Source of the DNA: Longimicrobium sp.
GTDB lineage: Bacteria; Gemmatimonadota; Gemmatimonadetes; Longimicrobiales; Longimicrobiaceae
DNA: 64,000 nucleotides
Direction of reading: 5' to 3'
Assembly: GCF_035474595.1 (NCBI RefSeq)
Contig: NZ_DATIND010000046.1
Span: 217,528-281,527 of the forward strand
A program made the position numbers and the translations under genes. Within the stretch, counting starts at the first letter, position 1. The number at the start of each line of letters is the position of its first letter. This document shows positions 39,435 through 48,626 of this stretch, piece after piece. The notes under the pieces were generated by a model. The model searched no databases and had not been told where the DNA came from. It saw only the letters and a list, made by a program, of their open reading frames with translations.

Positions 39435-39512
39435 TGGCACTTGCCACTTGGCACTTGGCACTTGGCACTTGGCACTTGGCACTTGGCACTCAGCACTCAG
39501 CACTCAGCACTT
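39435..39512. repeat. Heptamer tandem array CACTTGG then CACTCAG
   Basis: About eight CACTTGG units grade into three to four CACTCAG units. The right end runs into the zapE gene, whose stop (39497-39499) and last codons are made of the repeat. Confidence 0.93.
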
Positions 39513-40555
39513 CCTTCCCCCTCCCGTTCCCCCAGCATCTCCTCCATCCGCGACAGGCAGCGCGAGAACTTCTTCCCGTACGCGCCGCTCAGGAACTCCG
39601 CCGGGAACAGCTCCCCCAGCGCCGCCTCGGACGACATGGCGACCGAGACGGCGCGGTCGTAGAGCTTGTCGACGAAGTGCACCCACCGCAGCCCGTCAAA
39701 CAGCGAGGTGACCCGGCGCACGTCCCTCACCAGCAGCTCGTCGGCGCTCTCCACCAGCGCCACGTAGCGGATCGGGTGCACTTCGCCCAGCGCGCGGAGG
39801 AGCGCGCCGAAGTCCGCCGCGAGCGCCCTGTCCCCCGCGCGCCGCTCCGCCTGCTCCAGCGCCGCGGCGTCCAGAAAGTACGCGCGGCCCGGGTCCGCCT
39901 GGAAGCGGCGGTGGCGGAAGTCCGCGCCCTCGATCTCCAGCACCTCGAAGGCGCCCGAGAGCTCCTCGATCTCCGACCGGAAGTTCTTCTGGTCGAATCG
40001 CCCCCGCCCCAGCTCGTCGGGAATGGTGTTGGACGTCGTCGCGACCCGGATCCCGTCCGCCAGCGCACCTCGCAGGAACGCCAGCGCCATCTTCAGGTTC
40101 CCGGGGTCGTCCAGCTCCCACTCGTCCACCGCCACCAGCCGCCGCCCGCGGAAGGCCTCGCGCGTCCCCTCCACGCCCAGCAGCCCGATCGTGTACACCA
40201 GCTCGTCGAAGCTCAGGTAGGCGCTCGGCCCGGGCGCCTCGTGCCAGAGCGCCGCCAGCAGGTGCGTCTTGCCCACCCCGAACCCGCCATCCAGGTACAC
40301 CCCGCTCCCCCGCTCCTCCGCCCCGAAGAGCGCGCGGAGGCGCCGGCCGAGCCCCGCCTCCGCCGCGCCGCGCAGCTCCCCCGCGATCTCGCGCAGCCGC
40401 CGCACCGCCCCGGCCTGCGACGGGTGCCGCGGGTCGGGGCGGTAGTCGTCGAACCGCTTCTCCGCGAAGCGGCGCGGCGGAACGAACCCGGCCACCAGCG
40501 CCGCCGGGTCCGGCCGCGCGGGGAGCGTCGAGATCAGCGTGTCCAGGTCGAGCAA
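39497..40555 (-). CDS. zapE: Cell division protein ZapE (AFG1-like ATPase)
   Basis: A 352-residue P-loop ATPase of the AFG1/ZapE family. Walker A GGFGVGKTHLL (about 90-100), Walker B RRLVAVDEWEL, sensor ATTSNTIPDELGRGRFDQK and the family-typical RRFQADPGRAYFL and FVDKLYDRAV. In Escherichia coli ZapE binds FtsZ and affects Z-ring behaviour under stress. The protein is full length; only its last residues (EGSAEC) differ from the usual end because they are encoded by a heptamer microsatellite. The start at ATG 40555 is assigned by homology to MLDLDTLIST. Confidence 0.93.
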   Translation of the reverse strand: MLDLDTLISTLPARPDPAALVAGFVPPRRFAEKRFDDYRPDPRHPSQAGAVRRLREIAGELRGAAEAGLGRRLRALFGAEERGSGVYLDGGFGVGKTHLLAALWHEAPGPSAYLSFDELVYTIGLLGVEGTREAFRGRRLVAVDEWELDDPGNLKMALAFLRGALADGIRVATTSNTIPDELGRGRFDQKNFRSEIEELSGAFEVLEIEGADFRHRRFQADPGRAYFLDAAALEQAERRAGDRALAADFGALLRALGEVHPIRYVALVESADELLVRDVRRVTSLFDGLRWVHFVDKLYDRAVSVAMSSEAALGELFPAEFLSGAYGKKFSRCLSRMEEMLGEREGEGSAEC

Positions 40556-40636
40556 GCGGCGTCCGCGGCGGGAGAGTGGGTTCGCGAGCGCGACAAGCTC
40601 GCCACCCGCTCCCCGCGCGACAAGGCCGGGCGGGCG

Positions 40637-41233
40637 CTAACCGTCGTCCTCGTCCATCTCCCACGGCTCGCGCCTGCGGCGGCGGCGAGTGGTGCGCGTT
40701 CCCGGCTCCGCGCCCACGCGGCGCGGCGGGCGCCGGGCGACCTCGCGGCAGTTGTGCTCGGCCCAGTACTCGCCGCGCACCTGCAGCTCCAGCCACCGCT
40801 CGATGCGGCCGATGCTCTCCTGCGCGCCCGCCGTGGCGCCGCGCGCCTCGCGGAAGATGGCCGCCAGGGCGGCGCGCGCGGCCGGCTCGCCGCGCGGCAG
40901 CAGGTCGGCCAGGCGCGGGCGAAGGCGCCACTTCCGGTCGTGCTCGCGGCCGTGCTCCGCCAGCACCCCGGCCGGGTGCATCTGCAGGAAGAGCTCGCCC
41001 AGCGCCTTCTGGGTGGTCAGGTTGGGCTCGCTCAGCCCGTGCGCGAACTTGCGCACGGTGTCCTTGGCCACGCCCGCCATCTCGGCCACGCCGCGGATGC
41101 GGAACTGCGCGATCAGCTCCAGGGTGAACTCGCGCAGCAGCTCGGTGGGGATGTAGCGCCACGAAGAGGCGAAGTGCACGTACCGGGCTTCCCCGGCGAT
41201 GCGGCCACTTTGGCCACGAGGTAGGCTGTTCAT
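40637..41233 (-). CDS. Helix-turn-helix DNA-binding protein, paralogue A
   Basis: The 198-residue protein starts at ATG 41233 (MNSLPRGQSGRIAGEARYVH). The N-terminal half contains YIPTELLREFTLELIAQFRI and the HTH-like RGVAEMAGVAKDTVRKFAHG, then LGELFLQMHPAGVLAE. The C-terminal half is helical and ends in a basic RRRRRR stretch and acidic tip. It shares order and motifs with the protein encoded just upstream (41411-41956): Y-x-P-x-x-x-(L/I)REF, RGVAE and TVR-x-F. Likely a DNA-binding regulator; no ligand domain is recognised. The 5' end of zapE lies 81 bases beyond its stop, same strand. Confidence 0.75.
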   Translation of the reverse strand: MNSLPRGQSGRIAGEARYVHFASSWRYIPTELLREFTLELIAQFRIRGVAEMAGVAKDTVRKFAHGLSEPNLTTQKALGELFLQMHPAGVLAEHGREHDRKWRLRPRLADLLPRGEPAARAALAAIFREARGATAGAQESIGRIERWLELQVRGEYWAEHNCREVARRPPRRVGAEPGTRTTRRRRRREPWEMDEDDG

Positions 41234-41356
41234 GCAAATGTTTAGCAGGCGCCCCGCGCCGCAGCAACAGAGCGCCAAAACACCGCCACCGCTCGTACGG
41301 AAGTCCGATTCGGAGCGCGAAAGGATGGTGCACGCTTTCACACGGATGGACGAAAA

Positions 41357-41387
41357 AGCGGCCCCGGGAGTTCGTCCCGGGGCCGCT
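41357..41387 (-). terminator. Terminator of HTH paralogue B
   Basis: A perfect 13-bp stem (41357-41369 with 41375-41387), five-base loop, and T5 on the minus strand. Its sequence nearly equals the gyrB terminator at 42008-42040. Confidence 0.92.
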
Positions 41388-41410
41388 CGACACATCGCTC
41401 GATCGTCCCT

Positions 41411-41956
41411 CTACCCATTTGAGCTTTTCCGCTGCCTCCGCCGGGGAGGGCGCTTCGGCGGTGAGCTCCCGAGGTACTCCGCGGCCACGACGGTCTTCAG
41501 CCACTCCTTCAGCCGGTCGGCGAACTCGGGAACTTCGTCGGGAAACCGCTTCGCCAGCTCCACCAGCAGTTCGAGGTTCTGCTCGGCCGAACCCAGCCCC
41601 GGCTCGCGCAGCACCTCCTTCAGCTGCGGAAGAGGCACCGTGACGCCGGACGGCGGATCGTCGGGAGAAGGCTTCCGTTCGGCCACGTACCCCACGGGGT
41701 GAAAGTCGAGGTAGTACTTCGAGAATTTCCAGATCGTGGTGCTGCGCGTGACCCGGTCGCCCTCGATGAAGCCGCGCACCGTCTCGTGCGAAGTCTCGAC
41801 CTCTTCCGCGACGCCGCGAAGCGTCACCTCGTCCTGACGCTGGAGCAGGAACTCCCGGATCGCATCCTCGGGGACGTACCCCGGGTGGCGGGTGATGTGG
41901 AACTCCCGCCGGCGATCGGGCTTGCGTCCAGTTGGACCAGAATTCTTGGGGTTCAT
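41411..41956 (-). CDS. Helix-turn-helix DNA-binding protein, paralogue B
   Basis: A 181-residue protein from ATG 41956. A basic N-terminus (GPTGRKPDRRREFHITRH) leads to YVPEDAIREFLLQRQDEVTL, the HTH-like RGVAEEVETSHETVRGFIEG and FSKYYLDFHPVGYVAERK, aligned in order with paralogue A. A helical C-terminal region (about 110-165) and a basic tail (PPKRPPRRRQRKSS) follow. It is bracketed by two look-alike hairpin terminators. Probably a transcription regulator; the target is unknown. Confidence 0.75.
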   Translation of the reverse strand: MNPKNSGPTGRKPDRRREFHITRHPGYVPEDAIREFLLQRQDEVTLRGVAEEVETSHETVRGFIEGDRVTRSTTIWKFSKYYLDFHPVGYVAERKPSPDDPPSGVTVPLPQLKEVLREPGLGSAEQNLELLVELAKRFPDEVPEFADRLKEWLKTVVAAEYLGSSPPKRPPRRRQRKSSNG

Positions 41957-42007
41957 CGGAATGTATAGCTCGCTTCCCGCCAAGTGGCAAGAGTGGCCGT
42001 AACGCGC

Positions 42008-42040
42008 GAGCGGCCCCGGGAACTCGTCCCGGAGCCGCTC
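42008..42040 (-). terminator. Probable gyrB terminator
   Basis: A 14-bp stem (42008-42021 with 42027-42040, one mismatch) and five-base loop. The minus strand lacks a long T-run. Similar in sequence to 41357-41387. Confidence 0.7.
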
Positions 42041-42069
42041 TTCGCGACCGCCTGCGCCCGGCGTGCTCG

Positions 42070-44461
<2,392 letters not shown>

Positions 44462-44649
44462 GGGCGATCTGGAACGGCGCTGAAAACGGGGATGATTCCC
44501 GGCGGATGGGTGCTCCCTAATTTAGCACCTCCGCGCCCGCCGCGAAACCTTCCCGCACCCGCAGATCTGGTGATGTGGAGACGCGCTCTCCACAACGGGT
44601 TGCGTTCTGTCCGCTTTTCACATCCCGCGCGGAGGATGCGGTCTTCTGG

Positions 44650-44720
44650 TCTCACGCGGAGCCGCGGAGACGCGGGGAGTGCCGCGCCGCGATGAGTTCT
44701 CCGCGTCTCCGCGTAAGATC
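44650..44720. repeat. Hairpin repeat of CTCACGCGGAGACG type, copy 2
   Basis: Left arm CTCACGCGGAGCCGCGGAG and right arm CTCCGCGTCTCCGCG, imperfect. See copies at 14596-14685 and 58140-58206. It lies in the 457-base gap before fic, which has no gene. Confidence 0.78.
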
Positions 44721-44758
44721 TATCCGGGGTGGGAGTCGCGGAGGTGGAGATGGGAAGA

Positions 44759-44802
44759 TGATCATGATCGATTAACGTGATCACGAGCGGCGGGGATGAT
44801 CA
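44759..44802 (+). promoter_or_regulatory. Operator-like array, block 1
   Basis: TGATCA hexamers at 44759, 44778 and 44797, exactly 19 bp apart, with ATTAACG before the second and GTTTTG after the third. The same design recurs at 44855 and 45963. Confidence 0.8.
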
Positions 44803-44854
44803 CGTTTTGACGCCCTGAATGCGTGACAGGCCCCCTCGAATGGCTTGGCAAACG

Positions 44855-44898
44855 TGATCATGATTCATTAACATGATCATCTCGCGTGTTCGTGATCA
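44855..44898 (+). promoter_or_regulatory. Operator-like array, block 2, directly before fic
   Basis: TGATCA at 44855, 44874 and 44893 (19-bp spacing). TGATCATG (44855-44862) and CATGATCA (44872-44879) make an inverted pair. The last site ends 20 bases before the fic ATG, so the block probably covers the fic promoter. Confidence 0.8.
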
Positions 44899-44918
44899 CA
44901 TTTTGCAGGGCAGCATCG

Positions 44919-45965
44919 ATGCGATCTTTCGATCCCGGCTTTCTTCGGAACACGCAGATAACCCACGGGCTCCTGCGGACGCTCACCGCGATCGCCGAGC
45001 GCAAGGGGCGGATCCAGCTGTTCCGCGACCACGCACCGCAGGTGCTCGAGACGCTGAGGCATGCCGCGGTGATCGAGAGCACCGAATCATCGAATCGCAT
45101 CGAGGGAATTACCGCCGCGCCCGAACGGCTGCGCGCGCTGGTGGCAGAAAGCACGGCGCCCCGCGACCGGCCGGAACAGGAGATCGCCGGTTATCGAGAC
45201 GTGCTGGCCACCATCCACGCGAACCATCCGTACATTTCCCGCACGCCGAACGTGGTGCTGCAGCTGCACCGCGATCTCTACCACTTCACCACCCTTCCCG
45301 GCGGCCGCTGGAAATCGGTGGACAACAGCATCACCGAGGTGCAGCCCGACGGCACGCGCATCGTGCGCTTCGAGCCGGTGCCGGCATACCAGACGGCCGG
45401 CGCGATGCGCGATCTGCACCAGCGTTTCGAAGAGGAGTGGGAGCGCGGAGAGGTGGAGCCGCTGATCCTCATCGCGGCTTACGTCCTCGACTTCCTGTGC
45501 ATCCACCCGTTCCTCGACGGCAATGGCCGGATGGCGCGTCTGCTCACGCTGCTTCTGCTCTACCACGCCGGGCACGACGTGGGCCGGTACGTCAGCCTGG
45601 AGCGCCTGGTCGAGCAGACGAAGGAGAGCTATCACGAGGCGCTGCGGGCATCGTCCCGTGGTTGGCACGAAGGCACGCATACGCTCCGGCCCTGGCTCGA
45701 GTACCTGTTGGGAGTGGTCGTGTTCGGCGCCTACTCCGAGATCGACGCGCGGGTCGGCGCGGTCACGTCCGGGCGCGGGGCCAAGCGCGAGCTGGTCCGC
45801 GATGCAGTACAGCGGCTGCCCACCACCTTCCGCTACGTGGACGTCGAGCGTGCATGCCCCGGCGTCAGCCGCCCCACCATCAACCGGGCCCTGCGCGAGC
45901 TGCGGGAAGAGGGCATCATCCGGTGCACGCGTCCGGGCCGCGATGCGACGTGGGAGAAATCATGA
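44919..45965 (+). CDS. Fic-domain protein with N-terminal inhibitory motif and C-terminal winged helix
   Basis: A 348-residue protein. Its N-terminal helical region has the inhibitory motif S58-N-R-I-E62-G63, so it is a class II (self-inhibited) Fic. The catalytic loop is HPFLDGNGRMARLL (196-209), complete for AMP transfer to a target protein hydroxyl. A C-terminal winged helix (about 300-348: RYVDVERACPGVSRPTINRA, LRELREEGIIRCTRPGRD) suggests DNA binding. ATG 44919 was chosen because earlier starts lie inside operator block 2. Three TGATCA arrays surround the gene and its stop codon is part of block 3. The AMPylation target is unknown; autoregulation is inferred. Confidence 0.9.
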   Translation: MRSFDPGFLRNTQITHGLLRTLTAIAERKGRIQLFRDHAPQVLETLRHAAVIESTESSNRIEGITAAPERLRALVAESTAPRDRPEQEIAGYRDVLATIHANHPYISRTPNVVLQLHRDLYHFTTLPGGRWKSVDNSITEVQPDGTRIVRFEPVPAYQTAGAMRDLHQRFEEEWERGEVEPLILIAAYVLDFLCIHPFLDGNGRMARLLTLLLLYHAGHDVGRYVSLERLVEQTKESYHEALRASSRGWHEGTHTLRPWLEYLLGVVVFGAYSEIDARVGAVTSGRGAKRELVRDAVQRLPTTFRYVDVERACPGVSRPTINRALRELREEGIIRCTRPGRDATWEKS

Positions 45966-46006
45966 TCACGAGTGATTAACGTGATCACGAGCGGTCGAAA
46001 TGATCA
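45963..46006 (+). promoter_or_regulatory. Operator-like array, block 3, at the fic stop codon
   Basis: TGATCA at 45963, 45982 and 46001, again 19 bp apart; the first overlaps the fic stop (TGA 45963-45965). TGATCACG (45963-45970) and CGTGATCA (45980-45987) form an inverted pair. Confidence 0.8.
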
Positions 46007-46020
46007 TGTTTATCAGAGAC

Positions 46021-46055
46021 GAAGGCCCGCGGAGAAACGATCCCCGCGGGCCTTC
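46021..46055. terminator. Probable bidirectional terminator between fic and the DUF4015 gene
   Basis: A perfect 12-bp stem (46021-46032 with 46044-46055) with an 11-base loop, between converging genes. No long T-run on either strand. Confidence 0.7.
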
Positions 46056-46078
46056 CGATCGTCATCTCCGCCCGACGC

Positions 46079-47542
46079 TCAGCGCGTGCCGCCGGTGGCC
46101 TTCGGGGCGGCCTCGGCGGGGGCGTTCTGGCCGGGGACGGTGCGTGTGGGCGGCTGGTTGGGCTCGGGGGCGCCCTGCCGCGCGGCCTGCGCCGCCTGCG
46201 GGTTGCCGATCTGCCCGTGCGCCTGCCGCGCCGCCTTCTCGCGCGCGGTGCGCACCCCCTGCCGGTCGAAGATGTTCACCGTCGACAGCACGTCGGCGGG
46301 CGGCGCGTACTGCGGCTTGCGGCGCGACACCGTCTCGCGCTCCAGCCCCGCCGCCACCTGCTCGTAGTGCGACCCCGGGCTCCACAGGATCCAGTCGTCG
46401 AACCCCACGTCGTACACGCCCTGCTTCTGCTCGCGCAGCTGCTGCGGGCCGTAGTCCTGGTGGTTGCGCCCCAGCCAGGTGGCGTTGAACGCCTGCAGCC
46501 ACACGTTCACCCGCGCCGGCGTCACCCCCACCTCGCGCAGCCGGTCGTTGCGCAGCCGCGCCATCCCCGCCGACTTGAAGATGGTCTGGTACGGCATCAG
46601 GTCCGGCTTCGGCACGCCGGGCAGGTGGGTCGGCAGGTAGTGCGACGGATACATCATCGGGTTCACGTGGTCGGCCGTGCTGGCCACCGTCTCCCACTGC
46701 TGCCCGATGTCCACGTCGCCCGGGTCGTTGGGAACCAGGCCGAACACGTCGGCCTGGATCATCACCCCCAGCGGGTGCAGCCGGCGCTTGGCCTCGTTCA
46801 GGAACGCGGCGATGGCGTCGCTGCGGTCGCCCTTCGCGAGCGGATGGATCTGCGGCGGAAGGCTCTTGTACGGCTCGGCGAAGCGCACGTAGTCGAACTG
46901 GATGGCGTCGAACCCGGCGCGCGCCGCCTGCTCGGCGATGGCCAGGTTGTAGTCCCACACGTGCGGGTCCCACGGGCTCACCCAGGTGTTCCCCTTCTTG
47001 TCGTGCCACAGCCCGCCGCCGGGCGCCTTCACGCTCCAGTCGGGCCGGGCCTTGCTCAGGATGGGGTCCTTGAAGACCACGATCCGCGCCATGGCGTAGA
47101 TGTGGTGCGCGTGCATGGTGTCCACCAGCGCCTTCAGGTCGCGCAGCGTGACCTCGCCCGGCTGCTCCAGCGAGTGCTGCAGCGGCAGGTCGGTGTGGTA
47201 GCGGATCCCCTTCTCGTCCTTCACGTCCACCACGAACGCGTTGATCTCGGTCTCGTCCGCCATCTTCAGCAGTTGCGGAAAGCGGGTGCGCGAGCCGGCC
47301 GCGTAGGCGTTGATGTACAGCCCGCGGATCTGCGGGGGCGCGTTGTCGCGCACGTCGCCCTGCGAGGTGGAGCCGGGGGCGGCGGGCGAGGCGGTCGCGG
47401 TGGCGGAGTCCGTCTTCGTCGCGGACGACGTGTCGCCGCCCGCGGACGTGCCGCCGGTGCGCGCGGGCGTGTCCTTGCCGCACGCCGCGGCCAGGGCGAA
47501 CGCCGCGATGGCGGCCGCACGGAGGAGGGGTTGCGTGTTCAT
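46079..47542 (-). CDS. DUF4015 putative glycoside hydrolase, lipoprotein
   Basis: A 487-residue exported protein: lipobox LAAAC after a short signal peptide, a Thr/Ser/Ala linker (about 25-70), then the DUF4015 TIM-barrel domain (about 70-400). Typical elements are IRGLYINAYAAGSR, INAFVVDVKDEKG, ARIVVFKDPILSKARPDWSV, FDAIQFDYVRF and HVNPMMYPSHY. The family is predicted to act on cell-surface polysaccharides, with acidic residues in VVDVKDEKG and FDYVRF as catalytic candidates; no activity is proven here. The C-terminal about 60 residues are Pro/Ala/Gln-rich and unstructured. Confidence 0.88.
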   Translation of the reverse strand: MNTQPLLRAAAIAAFALAAACGKDTPARTGGTSAGGDTSSATKTDSATATASPAAPGSTSQGDVRDNAPPQIRGLYINAYAAGSRTRFPQLLKMADETEINAFVVDVKDEKGIRYHTDLPLQHSLEQPGEVTLRDLKALVDTMHAHHIYAMARIVVFKDPILSKARPDWSVKAPGGGLWHDKKGNTWVSPWDPHVWDYNLAIAEQAARAGFDAIQFDYVRFAEPYKSLPPQIHPLAKGDRSDAIAAFLNEAKRRLHPLGVMIQADVFGLVPNDPGDVDIGQQWETVASTADHVNPMMYPSHYLPTHLPGVPKPDLMPYQTIFKSAGMARLRNDRLREVGVTPARVNVWLQAFNATWLGRNHQDYGPQQLREQKQGVYDVGFDDWILWSPGSHYEQVAAGLERETVSRRKPQYAPPADVLSTVNIFDRQGVRTAREKAARQAHGQIGNPQAAQAARQGAPEPNQPPTRTVPGQNAPAEAAPKATGGTR

Positions 47543-47791
47543 CTGCGGGGATCTGCCTGACTGTGCGGGAGGTGCCGGCTGGGCGCGTTCACCGCTACAA
47601 AGATGCTGCGCGCCGCACTCGCACGCGAGGGGAACGTGCGCGGCCGAGATACTCGGCGTGCGCGGACAACGTTCCCGTTCGGGACCCAGCGGCTTCCACG
47701 GACGCTCGTTCGCCCGGGTCTTGAGCTTCGGCGCTCATTCACATTATCATTTGACGCCCATTTTACCCACTCCAAGCTCAGGAGGACCTCG

Positions 47792-48442
47792 ATGAAAGCA
47801 TTCCGTCTCTTCGCTGCCGCGCTCATGCTGCCCGCGCTGGCGGCGTCCTGCACGGATCTGCCGACCGGGCAGGCGCGGGCTCCCCAGAAGCCTCGCGCGG
47901 ACCTCACCGGTCCGTTCTGGATCAACTGCACGAGCAGCCTCACGGTAGGGGGCACCGGACACTGCTCCGCCTACTCCTACTCCGGCGGCTTCATCTATCC
48001 CAGCTACTGGTCGACCAACCCGGGTGTGGTGAGCGCAAACAGTGGTGGCTTCTTGTACGGCATCTCTCCCGGTGCCGCGACGATCTACGCCTCCTACGGC
48101 GGCTACATGGCCTCCGCGTCCGTATACGTCGCCCCGCCCCCGGCGCCACCGGTGGTTACGAAAGTGACCGTGACCTCCGTGTCGGTGGCGCCTGGCCAGA
48201 GCGCGCAGCTCACGGCTCGTGCCTACGACCAGTACAACAACCAGATGAGCGGGAAGACCGCGACCTGGAGCATCGACAACCCCGCTGTCGCCACCATCAC
48301 CTCGAGCGGCGTGGTGACGGGACAGGCCCTCGGCTCCACCACGGCTCGCGCCACGATCGACGGGGTGGCCGGCGCCGGCACCGTCACGGTGGAAGACTAC
48401 CAGGAGCCCGACAACCCCATGTGCGGCAAGTACTACTGCTGA
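47792..48442 (+). CDS. Lipoprotein with bacterial Ig-like (Big2) domain
   Basis: A 216-residue surface or periplasmic protein: signal peptide with lipobox LAASC, then an immunoglobulin-like region (WINCTSSLTVGGTGHCSAYS, then GVVSANSGGFLYGISPGAAT) and a clear Big2 domain (about 125-205: VTVTSVSVAPGQSAQLTARA, SGVVTGQALGSTTARA). It ends in MCGKYYC. Several Cys residues may pair outside the cell. AGGAGG sits eight bases before ATG 47792. Big2 domains are usually adhesive or structural; the ligand is unknown. Confidence 0.88.
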   Translation: MKAFRLFAAALMLPALAASCTDLPTGQARAPQKPRADLTGPFWINCTSSLTVGGTGHCSAYSYSGGFIYPSYWSTNPGVVSANSGGFLYGISPGAATIYASYGGYMASASVYVAPPPAPPVVTKVTVTSVSVAPGQSAQLTARAYDQYNNQMSGKTATWSIDNPAVATITSSGVVTGQALGSTTARATIDGVAGAGTVTVEDYQEPDNPMCGKYYC

Positions 48443-48530
48443 TCGGATCCCCGATCCGGCCGAGACCGCCCGTACGGATGGGCGGACACCGGAAGACCGT
48501 ACGAGCGGTTTCGGCGTGACCCGCTGAAGA

Positions 48531-48566
48531 AGAGTCCCCCTTCCCCGTTCCGGGAAGGGGGACTCT
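48531..48566. terminator. Bidirectional terminator between converging genes
   Basis: A perfect 15-bp stem (48531-48545 with 48552-48566). It separates the Big2 lipoprotein gene and the first M1 peptidase gene. Confidence 0.8.
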
Positions 48567-48626
48567 CTCGTTCCGCCCCATGGCCGATGTGGGGGAGGGC
48601 ACGTGGCGCGTCTTGTTGATCTCCCG

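Noticed and set aside
38750..41224. 824-codon plus-strand open frame across GlsB, zapE and an HTH gene
   Set aside because: Antisense to three well-supported genes; no protein-like composition.
44759..44898. TGATCA arrays as CRISPR-like repeats or chance GATC sites
   Set aside because: Repeats are too short for CRISPR; exact 19-bp spacing in three blocks makes chance very unlikely, so they are treated as operator-like.
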